A stretch of 64,000 nt of DNA from Bacteroidota bacterium (GCA_020832235.1 JAFIEZ010000007.1:248001-312000); one strand, 5' to 3'. Numbered from the stretch's first letter, positions 46,731-56,102 are shown. Notes: generated from the letters alone by a model not told the origin. Numbers and translations are program-made.

Positions 46731-47513
46731 ATGGCAAGGGTACTGAAATCCTGGTTGGCAAAAAAAAAACTGGATAGTACATCCAGAAAAAAGATTGAAG
46801 TAATTGAGGGGTTGACAGGCTGTAGAGTCTGTCAACCCTATCTTTTTTTACGTGCCCTACGCCATCGCTCCAAGCTCATCGAAACCAACATGCGTCACAA
46901 TGAGTCGTATGAACAGCTGGAGTTTCTGGGCGACGCTGTACTAGACTTGATTGTTACGGAGATTATTTTTGAGAAGTTTTCGACCAGAAATGAAGGGTTT
47001 ATGACTCAAATGAGGTCTCGTATTGTCAAGGGAGAAACGTTGGCCAAATTCTCAGAATATCTCAAGTTGGCCGAACTTATAGAGGTAGGGGACAGAGTAA
47101 AAGATCAGGGCATACAGTTCAGCTCTAGCGTCCTTGCTGACATATTCGAAGCCATCATTGGGGCGATGTACAAAGATTGTGGCTATGAAAAAGCAGCGGC
47201 ATTCGTCAGAAAGCTTATTCTGGAAAATGTTGAACTGGACCTGCTAGAACAGAAGCGAGACAATTATAAAAGCATTTTGTTAGAGTATACACAGTCTAAA
47301 AAAATGGACACACCTGTGTATCATATTGAGTCAATGAGTGGGCCTGATCACGACAGAACGTTTGTAATTCGTGTACTCCTTGGAACGAAAGCATTTGGCA
47401 GAGGAACAGGAAAGAATAAAAAGAAAGCAGAGCAGCTTGCGGCCCAGGAAACACTTGAAATGATCATGAAACTAGTAGATGAACAGCCAAAATCTACAGT
47501 TTCTGAAGTTTAG
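46731..47513 (+). CDS. rnc: Ribonuclease III
   Basis: 260 residues from the ATG at 46731 (MARVLKSWLAKKK). The catalytic domain has the signature NESYEQLEFLGDAVLDLI with Glu64 and Asp68, and a second acidic pair in LADIFEAIIGAMYKD. The C-terminal dsRNA-binding domain runs from NYKSILLEYTQSKK to KNKKKAEQLAAQETLEM. It cleaves double-stranded RNA in rRNA and mRNA processing. The first 40 codons contain an A10 run, a hairpin and a terminator-like hairpin (described separately). The protein alignment through this segment (GCRVCQPYLFLRALRHRS) shows it is genuinely coding. The fab-rnc linkage is common in many phyla. Confidence 0.95.
   Translation: MARVLKSWLAKKKLDSTSRKKIEVIEGLTGCRVCQPYLFLRALRHRSKLIETNMRHNESYEQLEFLGDAVLDLIVTEIIFEKFSTRNEGFMTQMRSRIVKGETLAKFSEYLKLAELIEVGDRVKDQGIQFSSSVLADIFEAIIGAMYKDCGYEKAAAFVRKLILENVELDLLEQKRDNYKSILLEYTQSKKMDTPVYHIESMSGPDHDRTFVIRVLLGTKAFGRGTGKNKKKAEQLAAQETLEMIMKLVDEQPKSTVSEV
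46760..46792. promoter_or_regulatory. A10 run and first hairpin inside rnc
   Basis: Ten A (46760-46769) precede CTGGAT (46770-46775), loop AGTAC and ATCCAG (46781-46786), then six A. On minus this would read as a six-base stem followed by T10. On plus it is a stem flanked by A-tracts, and the A10 itself is a possible polymerase slippage site. Confidence 0.5.
46808..46850 (+). terminator. Intrinsic terminator-like hairpin inside the rnc coding region
   Basis: GGGTTGACAG (46809-46818) pairs perfectly with CTGTCAACCC (46829-46838), with a ten-base loop, then TATC and a T7 run (46843-46849). By structure it is as good as the intergenic terminators of this window, yet it spans codons 27-40 of rnc. 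Confidence 0.65.
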
Positions 47514-47590
47514 AAATTGGTTCAGCCTTGTTTTTTCGTTACTTTTTGCCTTGTTAACGATATTATTATTACCACAAAACTGCGAACGTC

Positions 47591-48652
47591 GTGAAATTTT
47601 CTGTAACCAAAACCAGCTCATCCAAATTAACGGATATCAACTTTGAGACATTGAAATTTGGTGACACATTTGCCGATCATATGTTTGAAGTCAGATATAA
47701 GAACGGTGCGTGGGGAGATGGAGCTATTCTTCCGTATGGTCCTATCAAACTTGACCCTGCTTTTAGCGTACTGCATTATGGTCAGGCTGTATTTGAAGGT
47801 ATGAAAGCATTTCGCTACAAGGGAAACAAAGTAAATATTTTCCGATTAGATATGCATTATAAACGATTCATTCGCTCGTGTGACCGAATGAATATCGCTC
47901 ACGTTCCTCAGGAAATGTTTGTTGAGTCGATCAAACAACTTGTTGATGTAGACAGAGGCTGGGTTCCTGCAGATAAGTACAAATCACTTTATTTACGACC
48001 CTTCATTTTCGCATCAGATGAGTTTCTTGGTGTGCGCGTGGCAATGAATTATCGTTATATGGTTATCACAGGACCTGTTGGTAACTACTACTCAGAGGGA
48101 ATTAAACCAACTAAACTGACTACGTATCCACAGTATGTTCGTGCGGTAAAGGGCGGTACCGGAGAGGCTAAGGTACCGGGTAACTATGCTGCAACTATGC
48201 AACCCAATGCTCTGGCTGCAAAAGAAGGGTACGCACAGGTTCTATGGTTAGATGCTTTTGAGCATAAGTATATCGAAGAAGTTGGCACATCAAACATCTT
48301 TTTCAAGATAGGTGACGAATTGATAACACCACCTCTTGAAGGTACCATTCTGCCCGGTATAACCCGTGACTCTGTAATTTGGTTAGCTAAGAAATGGGGC
48401 ATGCATGTTGTAGAGAGAAAAATCAGTATTGATGAAGTATTCGAAGCGAGTAAAGCCGGTGATCTTCAAGAGATATTCGCTACCGGTACGGCTGCGGTAA
48501 TCTCCCCGGTTGGTTACATCCATCATGACGGGAAAGCCATCGACCTGAAACAAGATAAGATGGGAGAGCTTTCGCAGAAGCTCTACGACACCCTTACAGG
48601 CATACACCACGGTGATGTTGAAGATCCTGACGACTGGTGTACATTAATCTGA
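47591..48652 (+). CDS. ilvE: Branched-chain amino acid aminotransferase
   Basis: 353 residues, class IV PLP aminotransferase of the ~350-residue type (MKFSVTKTSSSKL, then FADHMFEVRYKNGAWGDGAI and LHYGQAVFEGMKAFR). The PLP lysine is Lys194 in GGTGEAKVPGNYA, and EEVGTSNIFFKI plus GTILPGITRDSVI complete the active site. It catalyses the last step of Leu/Ile/Val synthesis or the first of their breakdown. The start is GTG at 47591, with no in-frame ATG upstream that fits. thyA follows after 18 bases. Confidence 0.94.
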   Translation: MKFSVTKTSSSKLTDINFETLKFGDTFADHMFEVRYKNGAWGDGAILPYGPIKLDPAFSVLHYGQAVFEGMKAFRYKGNKVNIFRLDMHYKRFIRSCDRMNIAHVPQEMFVESIKQLVDVDRGWVPADKYKSLYLRPFIFASDEFLGVRVAMNYRYMVITGPVGNYYSEGIKPTKLTTYPQYVRAVKGGTGEAKVPGNYAATMQPNALAAKEGYAQVLWLDAFEHKYIEEVGTSNIFFKIGDELITPPLEGTILPGITRDSVIWLAKKWGMHVVERKISIDEVFEASKAGDLQEIFATGTAAVISPVGYIHHDGKAIDLKQDKMGELSQKLYDTLTGIHHGDVEDPDDWCTLI

Positions 48653-48670
48653 TTTTAACTACCCTTTACT

Positions 48671-49519
48671 ATGAAACAATATCACGACCTGGTTCAGCGC
48701 GTACTTGACAATGGCGTTCTGAAGAACAATCGAACTGGCACCGATACGATATCCAGTTTTGCAGAATCATATCGTGTTGATCTGGCCGATGGATTTCCCT
48801 TATTAACCACAAAGAAAGTCTTTTTCCGTTCGGTAATACTGGAGTTGCTGTGGTACCTGCGGGGAGAAGATCATATTCGGTGGTTGCGAGATGAGAATAA
48901 CTGTCATATCTGGGATGCATGGGCTGATGAGGACGGACATGTGGGTCCTATTTATCCCGTAATGTGGCGAAAGTTTCCGTACGCAGATTTCGAATCTGTG
49001 AGCTTTGATGGTAATGCCGCATCGTTGGAGAAGCAGGTTACTATTGTGAGGGAAGTTGACCAGATACAAAATGCAATCCACCTGCTGAAAACAAATCCAG
49101 AAAGCAGGCGTATAGTCGTCAGTGCCTGGCATCCAGGACTTCTGAGCAAAATGGCCCTGCCACCGTGTCATGTAATGTTTATTTTTAACGTAGCCAACGG
49201 AAGACTAAATTGCCATCTTACCCAACGATCTGGCGATATAGCCCTTGGAATTCCATTTAACTTGGCTTGCTATTCTGCGCTCACAATGGCTATTGCACAA
49301 GAAGTTAATCTTGAACCGGGCGTTTTTGCGCATACCATTGTAGATGCTCATATTTACGTAAATCACGTTGAAGGACTCAAAGAGCAGCTTACACGCAAAC
49401 CAAAGCCACTTCCAACGTTAACAATTAATTCAAAACCAGTTGATCAGTTATCATTGGAAGATTTCAAGCTGGAGGGTTACGACCCGGATCCGGTGATCAA
49501 GTTTGAAGTTGCCGTATAA
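48671..49519 (+). CDS. thyA: Thymidylate synthase
   Basis: 282 residues. The nucleophile is Cys166 in LPPCHVMFIF. SRRIVVSAWHPG, QRSGDIALGIPFNLACYS and HIYVNHVEGLKEQLTRKP are all diagnostic. It methylates dUMP to dTMP with methylene-tetrahydrofolate, yielding dihydrofolate, which the next gene reduces. Its stop overlaps folA by one base (TAATG). Confidence 0.96.
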   Translation: MKQYHDLVQRVLDNGVLKNNRTGTDTISSFAESYRVDLADGFPLLTTKKVFFRSVILELLWYLRGEDHIRWLRDENNCHIWDAWADEDGHVGPIYPVMWRKFPYADFESVSFDGNAASLEKQVTIVREVDQIQNAIHLLKTNPESRRIVVSAWHPGLLSKMALPPCHVMFIFNVANGRLNCHLTQRSGDIALGIPFNLACYSALTMAIAQEVNLEPGVFAHTIVDAHIYVNHVEGLKEQLTRKPKPLPTLTINSKPVDQLSLEDFKLEGYDPDPVIKFEVAV

Positions 49520-49995
49520 TGGAACTGCATCTCATTGTCGCTCACGACCGAAACCTGGTGATTGGAAATGACGGGAAACTGCCCTGGCATCTACCTGAAG
49601 ATCTCAAGCATTTCAAATCTGTTACTATGGGTTCTCCAATACTAATGGGGCGCGGTGTATTTGAGGAAATTGGCTGTAAACCGTTGCCTGGCAGACGAAA
49701 TATTGTGCTTACTTCACGGCACTACAATAACGTTGAAGTTTACGCCTCTATTGATGAAGCGTTACGTAAACTTTCAGATGAATCCAGGGTTTTTGTGATT
49801 GGAGGTGGGCAAGTATATAGCCAAATGATATCTATGTGTACCTATATGTATGTCACATTGGTTCATGGCGATTTTAAAGGGGATGTTTTTTTTCCAGAAT
49901 ACCGAGATGACATCGGTACAAAATGGAGGCTTACCCGTTCCACACCCGGAGACAAGTTCGATTTGCTGGAATATCAGAGAATCACGGTTCCCTGA
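49519..49995 (+). CDS. folA: Dihydrofolate reductase
   Basis: 158 residues. The N-terminal LIVAHDRNLVIGNDGKLPWH carries the Met20-loop tryptophan-type region, and the catalytic acid is the Glu of LPEDLKHFKSVT; GRRNIVLTS and VFVIGGGQVYSQMI bind NADPH. It regenerates tetrahydrofolate. Tight coupling to thyA is the classical arrangement. After its stop a 94-base gap (49996-50089) leads to the kinase genes, with no terminator visible. Confidence 0.95.
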   Translation: MELHLIVAHDRNLVIGNDGKLPWHLPEDLKHFKSVTMGSPILMGRGVFEEIGCKPLPGRRNIVLTSRHYNNVEVYASIDEALRKLSDESRVFVIGGGQVYSQMISMCTYMYVTLVHGDFKGDVFFPEYRDDIGTKWRLTRSTPGDKFDLLEYQRITVP

Positions 49996-50089
49996 CGTAA
50001 ATACCGTTATATTAGAACAGTTGCTTTTTTCAAAATGCTGATGCTTCCCCTGATATATGAGGGAAGGAATCATATATTATTATGTAGCC

Positions 50090-53000
50090 ATGTCAGAGTT
50101 CAACTCCCCAATTACATTTCTAACCGTTGAAAAAGACAGTGCCAGTCAGGAGCTGCTTCCCGAAATTCTATCCCCCTTTTTCCCGTCAATAAACATTGTT
50201 TCGGCCCGTTCTATCGAGGAAGTCAGAATAAATATTAAGGGGAAAATTCGACCAGATGTTGTATTTGCTGATTACGAGCTTTCTGATGGCAGTGCTGCTG
50301 ATTTGATTTCTTTTTGTGATGAAGTTCCTGTTATTGTCGCTTTGCAGGACAATAATCCCGCCGTTGCCGAAGAGTTGATGAAATCGGGTGCTTTTGATTA
50401 CATAGTAAAAAGCCCGAATCGCTCTTATCTGCAAATATTGCCATACATTGTAGAAAAAGCGGTTCACAAAAAAAGAATTACAGATAACGAAAAGCTACTC
50501 TCAAAAGTCGTTACCCACATCCGAGATGCGGTTATTGTTATAGATGAAAATCTGAAGATCGTATTTACAAATCCTGCATTTTCTTCAATTTATGGCTACT
50601 CTCAAGACGAAGTTACAGGTTGTTCGGTTAGCATTTTACTGCCCGATAATCAGAAAGATGATATTAGCTGGCAGAGTCACAAGGGTGTAGAAAAAAGGCA
50701 TCGAAAAAAGGATGGAGCCGATTTATATGTCTCAGAAGCTATATCTGAGATATCAATGCACCACGGCAACGACAATTTTAGAATCATTGTGTGTCGTGAT
50801 ATTACAGACAGGGTACAGATTGAAAAAAGCCTGGCTGCCACAACCGTACGATTGGACGGGGTGTTATCGTCAATTGATGATGTTGTTTACTCAATGGATA
50901 GTAAAACCAGGGAAGTTTTTTATGTAAATAAAGCTACTGAAATTGTTTTCAATATGTCGGAAGACGAGTTTCGTCAAAACACAATTTCCTGGAAAAAAAT
51001 GGTTCACGGAGGGGATCTATATAAGCTTGAAGTTGCCTCAATGAACTTGCAAAAAAATGGTTACGCGGAGGCTGAATATCGGCTGATTACTCCTAAAGGA
51101 GATATAAAGTGGCTTCGCGACAGGGCCTGGATTGTAGGGGATGAGGGGAGCAGTCGTATTGACGGTATCATCACAGATGTATCCGAAAGAAAGTTTGCAG
51201 AACAAGCCTACAGGGACTCAGAGGAGCGTTATCGAACTGCCATTCAAAGTTCAGTTGAAGCCATCTATATGATGAACCCGGCTAATCTGGCGGTCACTGA
51301 GGTTAATGAAGCGTTCTGCAACCTGCTTGGCTACACCCGCGACGAAGCTTTGCAGCTGAAGATGACGGATTTTGTAGATCAGCATGAGAGAAGAACTACA
51401 CGCTACATTGAACAGGTAATTGAAGACGGGAAGAGTATTCTAGATAAGAGAATATGGAAAACTAGAGATGGACGTCTGTTAACAGTTGAAATTACAGCGA
51501 ATAAAATTGTTCAACGAGATCAAGAAATTATTTTTGTAGTAGCTCGTGATGTAACTGCTCAAATGGAGATAGAACGTCAGCTCGATAACGAAAGACAGTT
51601 ACTTAGAGAAGTAGTAGCTAACGCCCCGGTTCCCATGGCTATTTTAGATGATCAGCTCAAGTTTCTGATTTTCAGCAGAACGTGGTTACAGGCATACGGT
51701 CCCTCAAAAAAGAGTATTCAAGGTAAAAAACTCTTTGAAGTCTACGATATGCTTCCGTCATCTTGGGAAAAACTTTGCATTCGAGGCGTTGACGGCGAGG
51801 TACTTCACATTGCTGAGGAGGAGCTAAAGCTTAAGAACGGGGAACATATTTATTTGCGATTGGCTATACACCCTTGGGGTAATGTTGAAGGACACCGAAG
51901 AGGTATAATACTTGTTGCAGAACGAATTGACGAACTTGTAAATGCCCGTAAAGCAGCTGAAGAGGCAAATAAGGCGAAATCGGGTTTCCTGGCTCGTATA
52001 ACTCACGAGCTTAGAACCCCATTAAATGCGATTTTAGGATACTCCCAGATTATGTCGAATGATGATGATCTGGCTGAGGTGCACAAAGGTTATGTTGACA
52101 ATATGTACCGAAGTGGTAATTATTTGCTCAACATGATTAACGATATTCTAGATATCTCGAAAATCGAAGCTTCAAAACTTGAACTGCAGCATGAACCGGC
52201 CGACCTGCACGAGATTATCAGGGATGTTGTGGAAATGTTCAAGCTTAAAGCCGGCGTAAAAGGCATTGAGTTACTCGCAGAAGTGAATCCTGCCATTTCA
52301 CAGTCTGTCAAGATCGACCGTTCAAAATTTAGCCAGGTACTTATTAACTTAATTGGGAATGCTGTCAAGTTTACCCAAAAAGGGACCGTAAAACTATCTA
52401 TAAACCTCGACTCCACAGATAGTGCGAGTACAACCGAGCAACTGGTTACCATAGAAGTGAAGGACTCTGGAAGGGGCATACCACCAGAAGACTTACACCT
52501 TATATTCGAGCCATTTCATCAGGCCAGCAATACCGACATTCAGGGTACTGGCCTGGGACTTGCTATTACAAAACGCATTATTAATCTGATGGGTGGTGAC
52601 ATAACGGTAGCCAGTACACTAGGTGAGGGTTCTACATTTACATTCACGGTGCCTATAGTTAAAAATCTGGAAGAGCTGGCGAAAAGAGTCGACAGGTTTA
52701 CCGGTGTATCCTCAGTGAGGGATCCTCAGCCACTCAATATATTGGTTGTTGATGATGTAGAACTCAATCGAACAGTTGCCAGATTAATCCTCGAGCGTGT
52801 TGGAGCAACTATAACTGAAGCAAAAGATGGACAGGAAGCTGTAGATATATTCAAGTCTGGTCAGTTTCATGCAGTAGTTATGGATATTATAATGCCCGTC
52901 ATGGATGGTGTTAAGTCTATGAAAACCATCCGGAAAACGCGTAAGGGGAAGAACGTTCCCATAATCGCATTAACAGCCAGTGGCTTTGATGATAAACGTG

Positions 53001-53371
53001 ACGCCCTTATACAAGCTGGTTTTGATGAATATATCTTGAAACCATTTAAAGAGGCAGAATTACTCAAGGCCTTGTATGATCATGCCGGTGTAGAATTTAA
53101 TTTTAAGAATAAAGTCATATCAAAAACGACGATAAATGAAGAAGCGGATGCGACTACTATCTGCGTTACACTCGTGAAATCTCTTCCGAAAACGTTGAGA
53201 GGAGAGCTGGAAGAACTAATAGCGGTACAGGATATAGACGAGATTGAGAAATTTGTGCAAAATAATTTAAGACACACTGACTACAATAAACTTGCAGAAA
53301 TTCTACATAAGGTAACTAACGATTACGATTTGTATTTTCTATCTAACGTTTCGAAACGACTTTCGGATTAA
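50090..53371 (+). CDS. Hybrid sensor histidine kinase (REC-4xPAS-HisKA-HATPase-REC)
   Basis: 1093 residues from the ATG at 50090 (MSEFNSPITF); an ATG at 50057 adds 11. The N-terminal receiver (8-125) has Asp61 in FADYELSDG and Lys in DYIVKSP. Four PAS-type sensor domains follow, starting around VVTHIRDAVIVIDENLKIVF, VLSSIDDVVYSMDSKTREVF, AIQSSVEAIYMMNPANLAV and VVANAPVPMAILDDQLKFL. The HisKA has His639 (RITHELRTPLNAIL). The HATPase has N, G1 and G2 boxes (LINLIGNAVKFT, KDSGRGIP, GTGLGLAITKRI). A C-terminal receiver has Asp932 (VVMDIIMPVMDG), and a ~70-residue helical tail ends the chain. There is no membrane segment, so sensing is cytoplasmic (redox, ligand or partner). It starts the accessory operon. 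Confidence 0.92.
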   Translation: MSEFNSPITFLTVEKDSASQELLPEILSPFFPSINIVSARSIEEVRINIKGKIRPDVVFADYELSDGSAADLISFCDEVPVIVALQDNNPAVAEELMKSGAFDYIVKSPNRSYLQILPYIVEKAVHKKRITDNEKLLSKVVTHIRDAVIVIDENLKIVFTNPAFSSIYGYSQDEVTGCSVSILLPDNQKDDISWQSHKGVEKRHRKKDGADLYVSEAISEISMHHGNDNFRIIVCRDITDRVQIEKSLAATTVRLDGVLSSIDDVVYSMDSKTREVFYVNKATEIVFNMSEDEFRQNTISWKKMVHGGDLYKLEVASMNLQKNGYAEAEYRLITPKGDIKWLRDRAWIVGDEGSSRIDGIITDVSERKFAEQAYRDSEERYRTAIQSSVEAIYMMNPANLAVTEVNEAFCNLLGYTRDEALQLKMTDFVDQHERRTTRYIEQVIEDGKSILDKRIWKTRDGRLLTVEITANKIVQRDQEIIFVVARDVTAQMEIERQLDNERQLLREVVANAPVPMAILDDQLKFLIFSRTWLQAYGPSKKSIQGKKLFEVYDMLPSSWEKLCIRGVDGEVLHIAEEELKLKNGEHIYLRLAIHPWGNVEGHRRGIILVAERIDELVNARKAAEEANKAKSGFLARITHELRTPLNAILGYSQIMSNDDDLAEVHKGYVDNMYRSGNYLLNMINDILDISKIEASKLELQHEPADLHEIIRDVVEMFKLKAGVKGIELLAEVNPAISQSVKIDRSKFSQVLINLIGNAVKFTQKGTVKLSINLDSTDSASTTEQLVTIEVKDSGRGIPPEDLHLIFEPFHQASNTDIQGTGLGLAITKRIINLMGGDITVASTLGEGSTFTFTVPIVKNLEELAKRVDRFTGVSSVRDPQPLNILVVDDVELNRTVARLILERVGATITEAKDGQEAVDIFKSGQFHAVVMDIIMPVMDGVKSMKTIRKTRKGKNVPIIALTASGFDDKRDALIQAGFDEYILKPFKEAELLKALYDHAGVEFNFKNKVISKTTINEEADATTICVTLVKSLPKTLRGELEELIAVQDIDEIEKFVQNNLRHTDYNKLAEILHKVTNDYDLYFLSNVSKRLSD

Positions 53372-53384
53372 TGGGGTACCCGAT

Positions 53385-54524
53385 ATGGAAAAGTTAGGCA
53401 CTATTTTGGTGGTGGATGATACACAGCAAAACGTGCAGGTTTTGTCTCAGATGTTGCGTGATGCAGGCTACGCTGTGATGGCTAGTTTTAACGGGCAAGA
53501 TGCTATAAACATCCTGGAAAGGCGAACTCCAGACCTCATTCTCATGGACGTGATGATGCCAGAGATGGATGGATTTGTTGCTACACGGCACATAAAGTCC
53601 AATCCGGACTATGCATTAATACCCATCATATTTTTGTCTGCTTTAAGTGACACGGAATCAAAGCTAAGAGCGTTTGAGTCGGGCGGTGTTGATTACATTA
53701 CGAAGCCTTTTCAGCAACAGGAAGTTCTCGCTAGAATTGCCCTGCATTTATCTTTGAGGAAACTCCAACAAGAAAAAGAACAATATATTGGCCAGCTTAA
53801 AGAAAAGCAGCTCCACCTGGAAAAACTGAATAAAGAGAAAGACGAAGTACTCTCGGTACTTAGCCATGATATGAGAAATCCACTTGGCGGTATAATCGGC
53901 ATTGTTGATTTACTCAAAAGCGAGCCGATTGATTCTCAGGAAGAACTCTTTTCTATGCTCGAACTTATAGATGTGTCAGCTAATCGATTGTTGAGTATGG
54001 TTAACGATATGCTGGATATAGCAATCATTGAAACAAGTACTGCAAAACTAGTACGAACGCAGGTCTCCATACCCACGCTAATTGATGATGTTGTAAGCAT
54101 GCATGCACCGGCGGCAAAAAACAAAGGAATTTCAATCCAAACTAAGGCTGACGAGAAGCTGCCAATGATTCAGGCAGATCAATCAAAAATTGCTCAGGTA
54201 TTTGGAAACTTAATTTCAAATGCAATTAAGTTTACACCTACTGGAGGTGCGGTAAGAATCGGTGTCGAAGTGAATGATGAGTATCCGGGTTATCTCGTTT
54301 GTACTGTTTCTGATACAGGTATCGGAATACCCGATGACATCTTGCCCGTATTATTTGATAAGATGGGTAACCATCAGCGCCAAGGTACTCAGGGAGAAGT
54401 GGGCACCGGGCTTGGTATGCCAATTGTTAAACGTTATATAGAAGTACACGATGGCGTGATCGACGTGGCTACAGAAGAAGGTAAAGGAACCGTATTTACT
54501 ATATTATTGCCGTTGAATATTTGA
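53385..54524 (+). CDS. Receiver-histidine kinase hybrid
   Basis: 379 residues: an N-terminal receiver with VVDD at 9-12 and Asp55 in LILMDVMMPEMDG, a coiled-coil linker (~120-150, LQQEKEQYIGQLKEKQLHLE), a HisKA with His161 (SVLSHDMRNPLGGI), and an HATPase with VFGNLISNAIKFTPTGG, VSDTGIGIPDD and GEVGTGLGMPIVKRY. This receiver-first kinase has no sensor domain of its own and would be switched by an upstream phosphodonor, most simply the hybrid kinase 14 bases before it. It is cytoplasmic. Confidence 0.92.
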   Translation: MEKLGTILVVDDTQQNVQVLSQMLRDAGYAVMASFNGQDAINILERRTPDLILMDVMMPEMDGFVATRHIKSNPDYALIPIIFLSALSDTESKLRAFESGGVDYITKPFQQQEVLARIALHLSLRKLQQEKEQYIGQLKEKQLHLEKLNKEKDEVLSVLSHDMRNPLGGIIGIVDLLKSEPIDSQEELFSMLELIDVSANRLLSMVNDMLDIAIIETSTAKLVRTQVSIPTLIDDVVSMHAPAAKNKGISIQTKADEKLPMIQADQSKIAQVFGNLISNAIKFTPTGGAVRIGVEVNDEYPGYLVCTVSDTGIGIPDDILPVLFDKMGNHQRQGTQGEVGTGLGMPIVKRYIEVHDGVIDVATEEGKGTVFTILLPLNI

Positions 54525-54585
54525 ATTCTTATCTCAATCTTATATTCTTATATTTAGGCTATAAGTATGTTTAGCTAAAGATATT

Positions 54586-54957
54586 TTGAATAAAAAAACT
54601 GTTTTACTGGTTGAGGACAATCCTAGTATTTCTAAATTAGTGGAGTATAAGTTACTAAAGGATGGTTATACTGTTGTAGCTAAAACCAACGGGCTAGAAG
54701 GTTATGAAGCTGCAAAAGAAATGCAACCAGACATTTTGATTTTGGATGTCATGATGCCCGGTATGAATGGTTTTGAGCTGTTGGAAAAGTTCAAAAAAGA
54801 ATTCCCAGATTCAAATACGAAGGTTATTATGCTCACATCCAAAAGCAGGGAAGAAGACATACAGAGAGGCTTTAGTTTGGGAGTATTGGAGTATATGGGA
54901 AAGCCATTTAAAGTGGCAGAACTATCGATGCGAGTAAAGAAAGTCGCCGATTTGTAA
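54586..54957 (+). CDS. Single-domain response regulator (CheY-like)
   Basis: 123 residues and only a receiver: acidic pair ED at 10-11, Asp54 in LILDVMMPGMNG, Thr in VIMLTSKS and Lys in YMGKPFK. No output domain is present, so it acts by protein contact or as a phosphate relay. The start must be TTG (54586), because an in-frame stop lies eight codons upstream and no ATG is available. It sits between the two kinases and the HEAT/glycosyltransferase pair, and is the likely link between them. Confidence 0.9.
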   Translation: MNKKTVLLVEDNPSISKLVEYKLLKDGYTVVAKTNGLEGYEAAKEMQPDILILDVMMPGMNGFELLEKFKKEFPDSNTKVIMLTSKSREEDIQRGFSLGVLEYMGKPFKVAELSMRVKKVADL

Positions 54958-55004
54958 CTACTGCATAATCTGCAGCTTTTGGTTCTAATTTTATTTGGGA
55001 ATCT

Positions 55005-56102
55005 GTGGAGACATTAGCATTTCAGTTTATCTTATCGACTACACTGGTTTTGATAACCATCACCATGTATCTTTTTGCTTCATCGGTGCTTGTGAGGAAT
55101 GCGCACAAGAGAGAAGAATATCTAATAGAGAGAAAAAAAGAAGAGCTATATCCTATTATTCTATCCTATATGATTGAAGATAGTGACGATATGCAACAGC
55201 TTGAAGAGCATGTGAAAGGCAAAGTTGATATTCATGTTTTGCTCACTATCATGTATGAAATAATGGATAGTGTAGAAGGTGATGAAATTGATCGCCTTAA
55301 AGATATACTGGCCATTGATGTTGTACGTCAGGATCGCCGTAAACTGCTAAGAAGTAAGAATGTTGAGAATCGTATACAAGCTTGTGCATACTATTCCCGT
55401 CTTGCCCGCTTTGATGAAGAAGAATTCATTTTTTTTGAGCGATTTTTGTATTCCGACAAACTCATGCTGGCTCATACAGCTGCAACAGCGCTAATGAGTG
55501 CTGAAAATATTGATTACAGGTTTCTGGCTTTATCAGCTATGATGAAAAGAAAGCGGGTCTCCAGAATGGCTATTCTGGATTTACTATATCAGTTTCATAA
55601 TCGACATAATGATCAGATGGATGAAGAGGCTGAAAAACTCCTTGCCATCATTCACGACCGTTCTCTACCCACCGATAACATAGCTGTGTGCATCAAAGCT
55701 ATCTGTGAAATCGGATATGTAACCATAGCGATGGATCTATTTGAACTGCTGGAGTCGGGTTACTGGAACAAATCGGGCAATGTTACTGAAGCTCTTATTT
55801 ATGCAATGGGCAGGTTTGAGCTGGGCTTTACGGCTGATTCTATTGCAGAACGCTATCTTTCAGACCCACGTGTGCAGGTGAGGCGAGCTGCAGTTGAAGC
55901 ACTAGAGCGATTTCAGGATGAATCTCTTATTAACTCATTTCACAAAGCAGCAAAAGACACAGAATTCATTGTGCGGCTTAAGTCGATTTATGCCCTGGCT
56001 GGATTCGGGGAAATAGCCAAACCTATTCTTAATCAGCTTGCTCAGGAGACAGACGAGATGCGTCTGTTAATCAGGGGTGTACGCGCCGAGGTTGAGGGTT
56101 GA
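55005..56102 (+). CDS. Membrane-anchored HEAT-repeat protein
   Basis: 365 residues from the GTG at 55005. One N-terminal membrane helix (~7-29, QFILSTTLVLITITMYLFAS) is followed by a basic, charged coil (RNAHKREEYLIERKKEEL) and then a helical solenoid. HEAT-like units are clearest in VQVRRAAVEALERFQDESL and FIVRLKSIYALAGFGEIAKP near the C-terminus, with weaker copies before (NRIQACAYYSRLARFDEEE). The basic residues after the helix put the solenoid in the cytoplasm (positive-inside). HEAT arrays are docking platforms. The glycosyltransferase begins two bases after its stop, so the two are made together. No enzyme motif is seen. Confidence 0.8.
   Translation: METLAFQFILSTTLVLITITMYLFASSVLVRNAHKREEYLIERKKEELYPIILSYMIEDSDDMQQLEEHVKGKVDIHVLLTIMYEIMDSVEGDEIDRLKDILAIDVVRQDRRKLLRSKNVENRIQACAYYSRLARFDEEEFIFFERFLYSDKLMLAHTAATALMSAENIDYRFLALSAMMKRKRVSRMAILDLLYQFHNRHNDQMDEEAEKLLAIIHDRSLPTDNIAVCIKAICEIGYVTIAMDLFELLESGYWNKSGNVTEALIYAMGRFELGFTADSIAERYLSDPRVQVRRAAVEALERFQDESLINSFHKAAKDTEFIVRLKSIYALAGFGEIAKPILNQLAQETDEMRLLIRGVRAEVEG

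Noticed and set aside
50045-50065. TTCCC/GGGAA inverted repeat before the hybrid kinase as an operator
   Set aside because: The five-base arms have an imperfect centre and there is no regulator nearby; chance is likely.
54525-54585. AT-rich gap before the lone receiver as a promoter
   Set aside because: TATATTTA-like sequence is present but there is no -33 element at the right distance.
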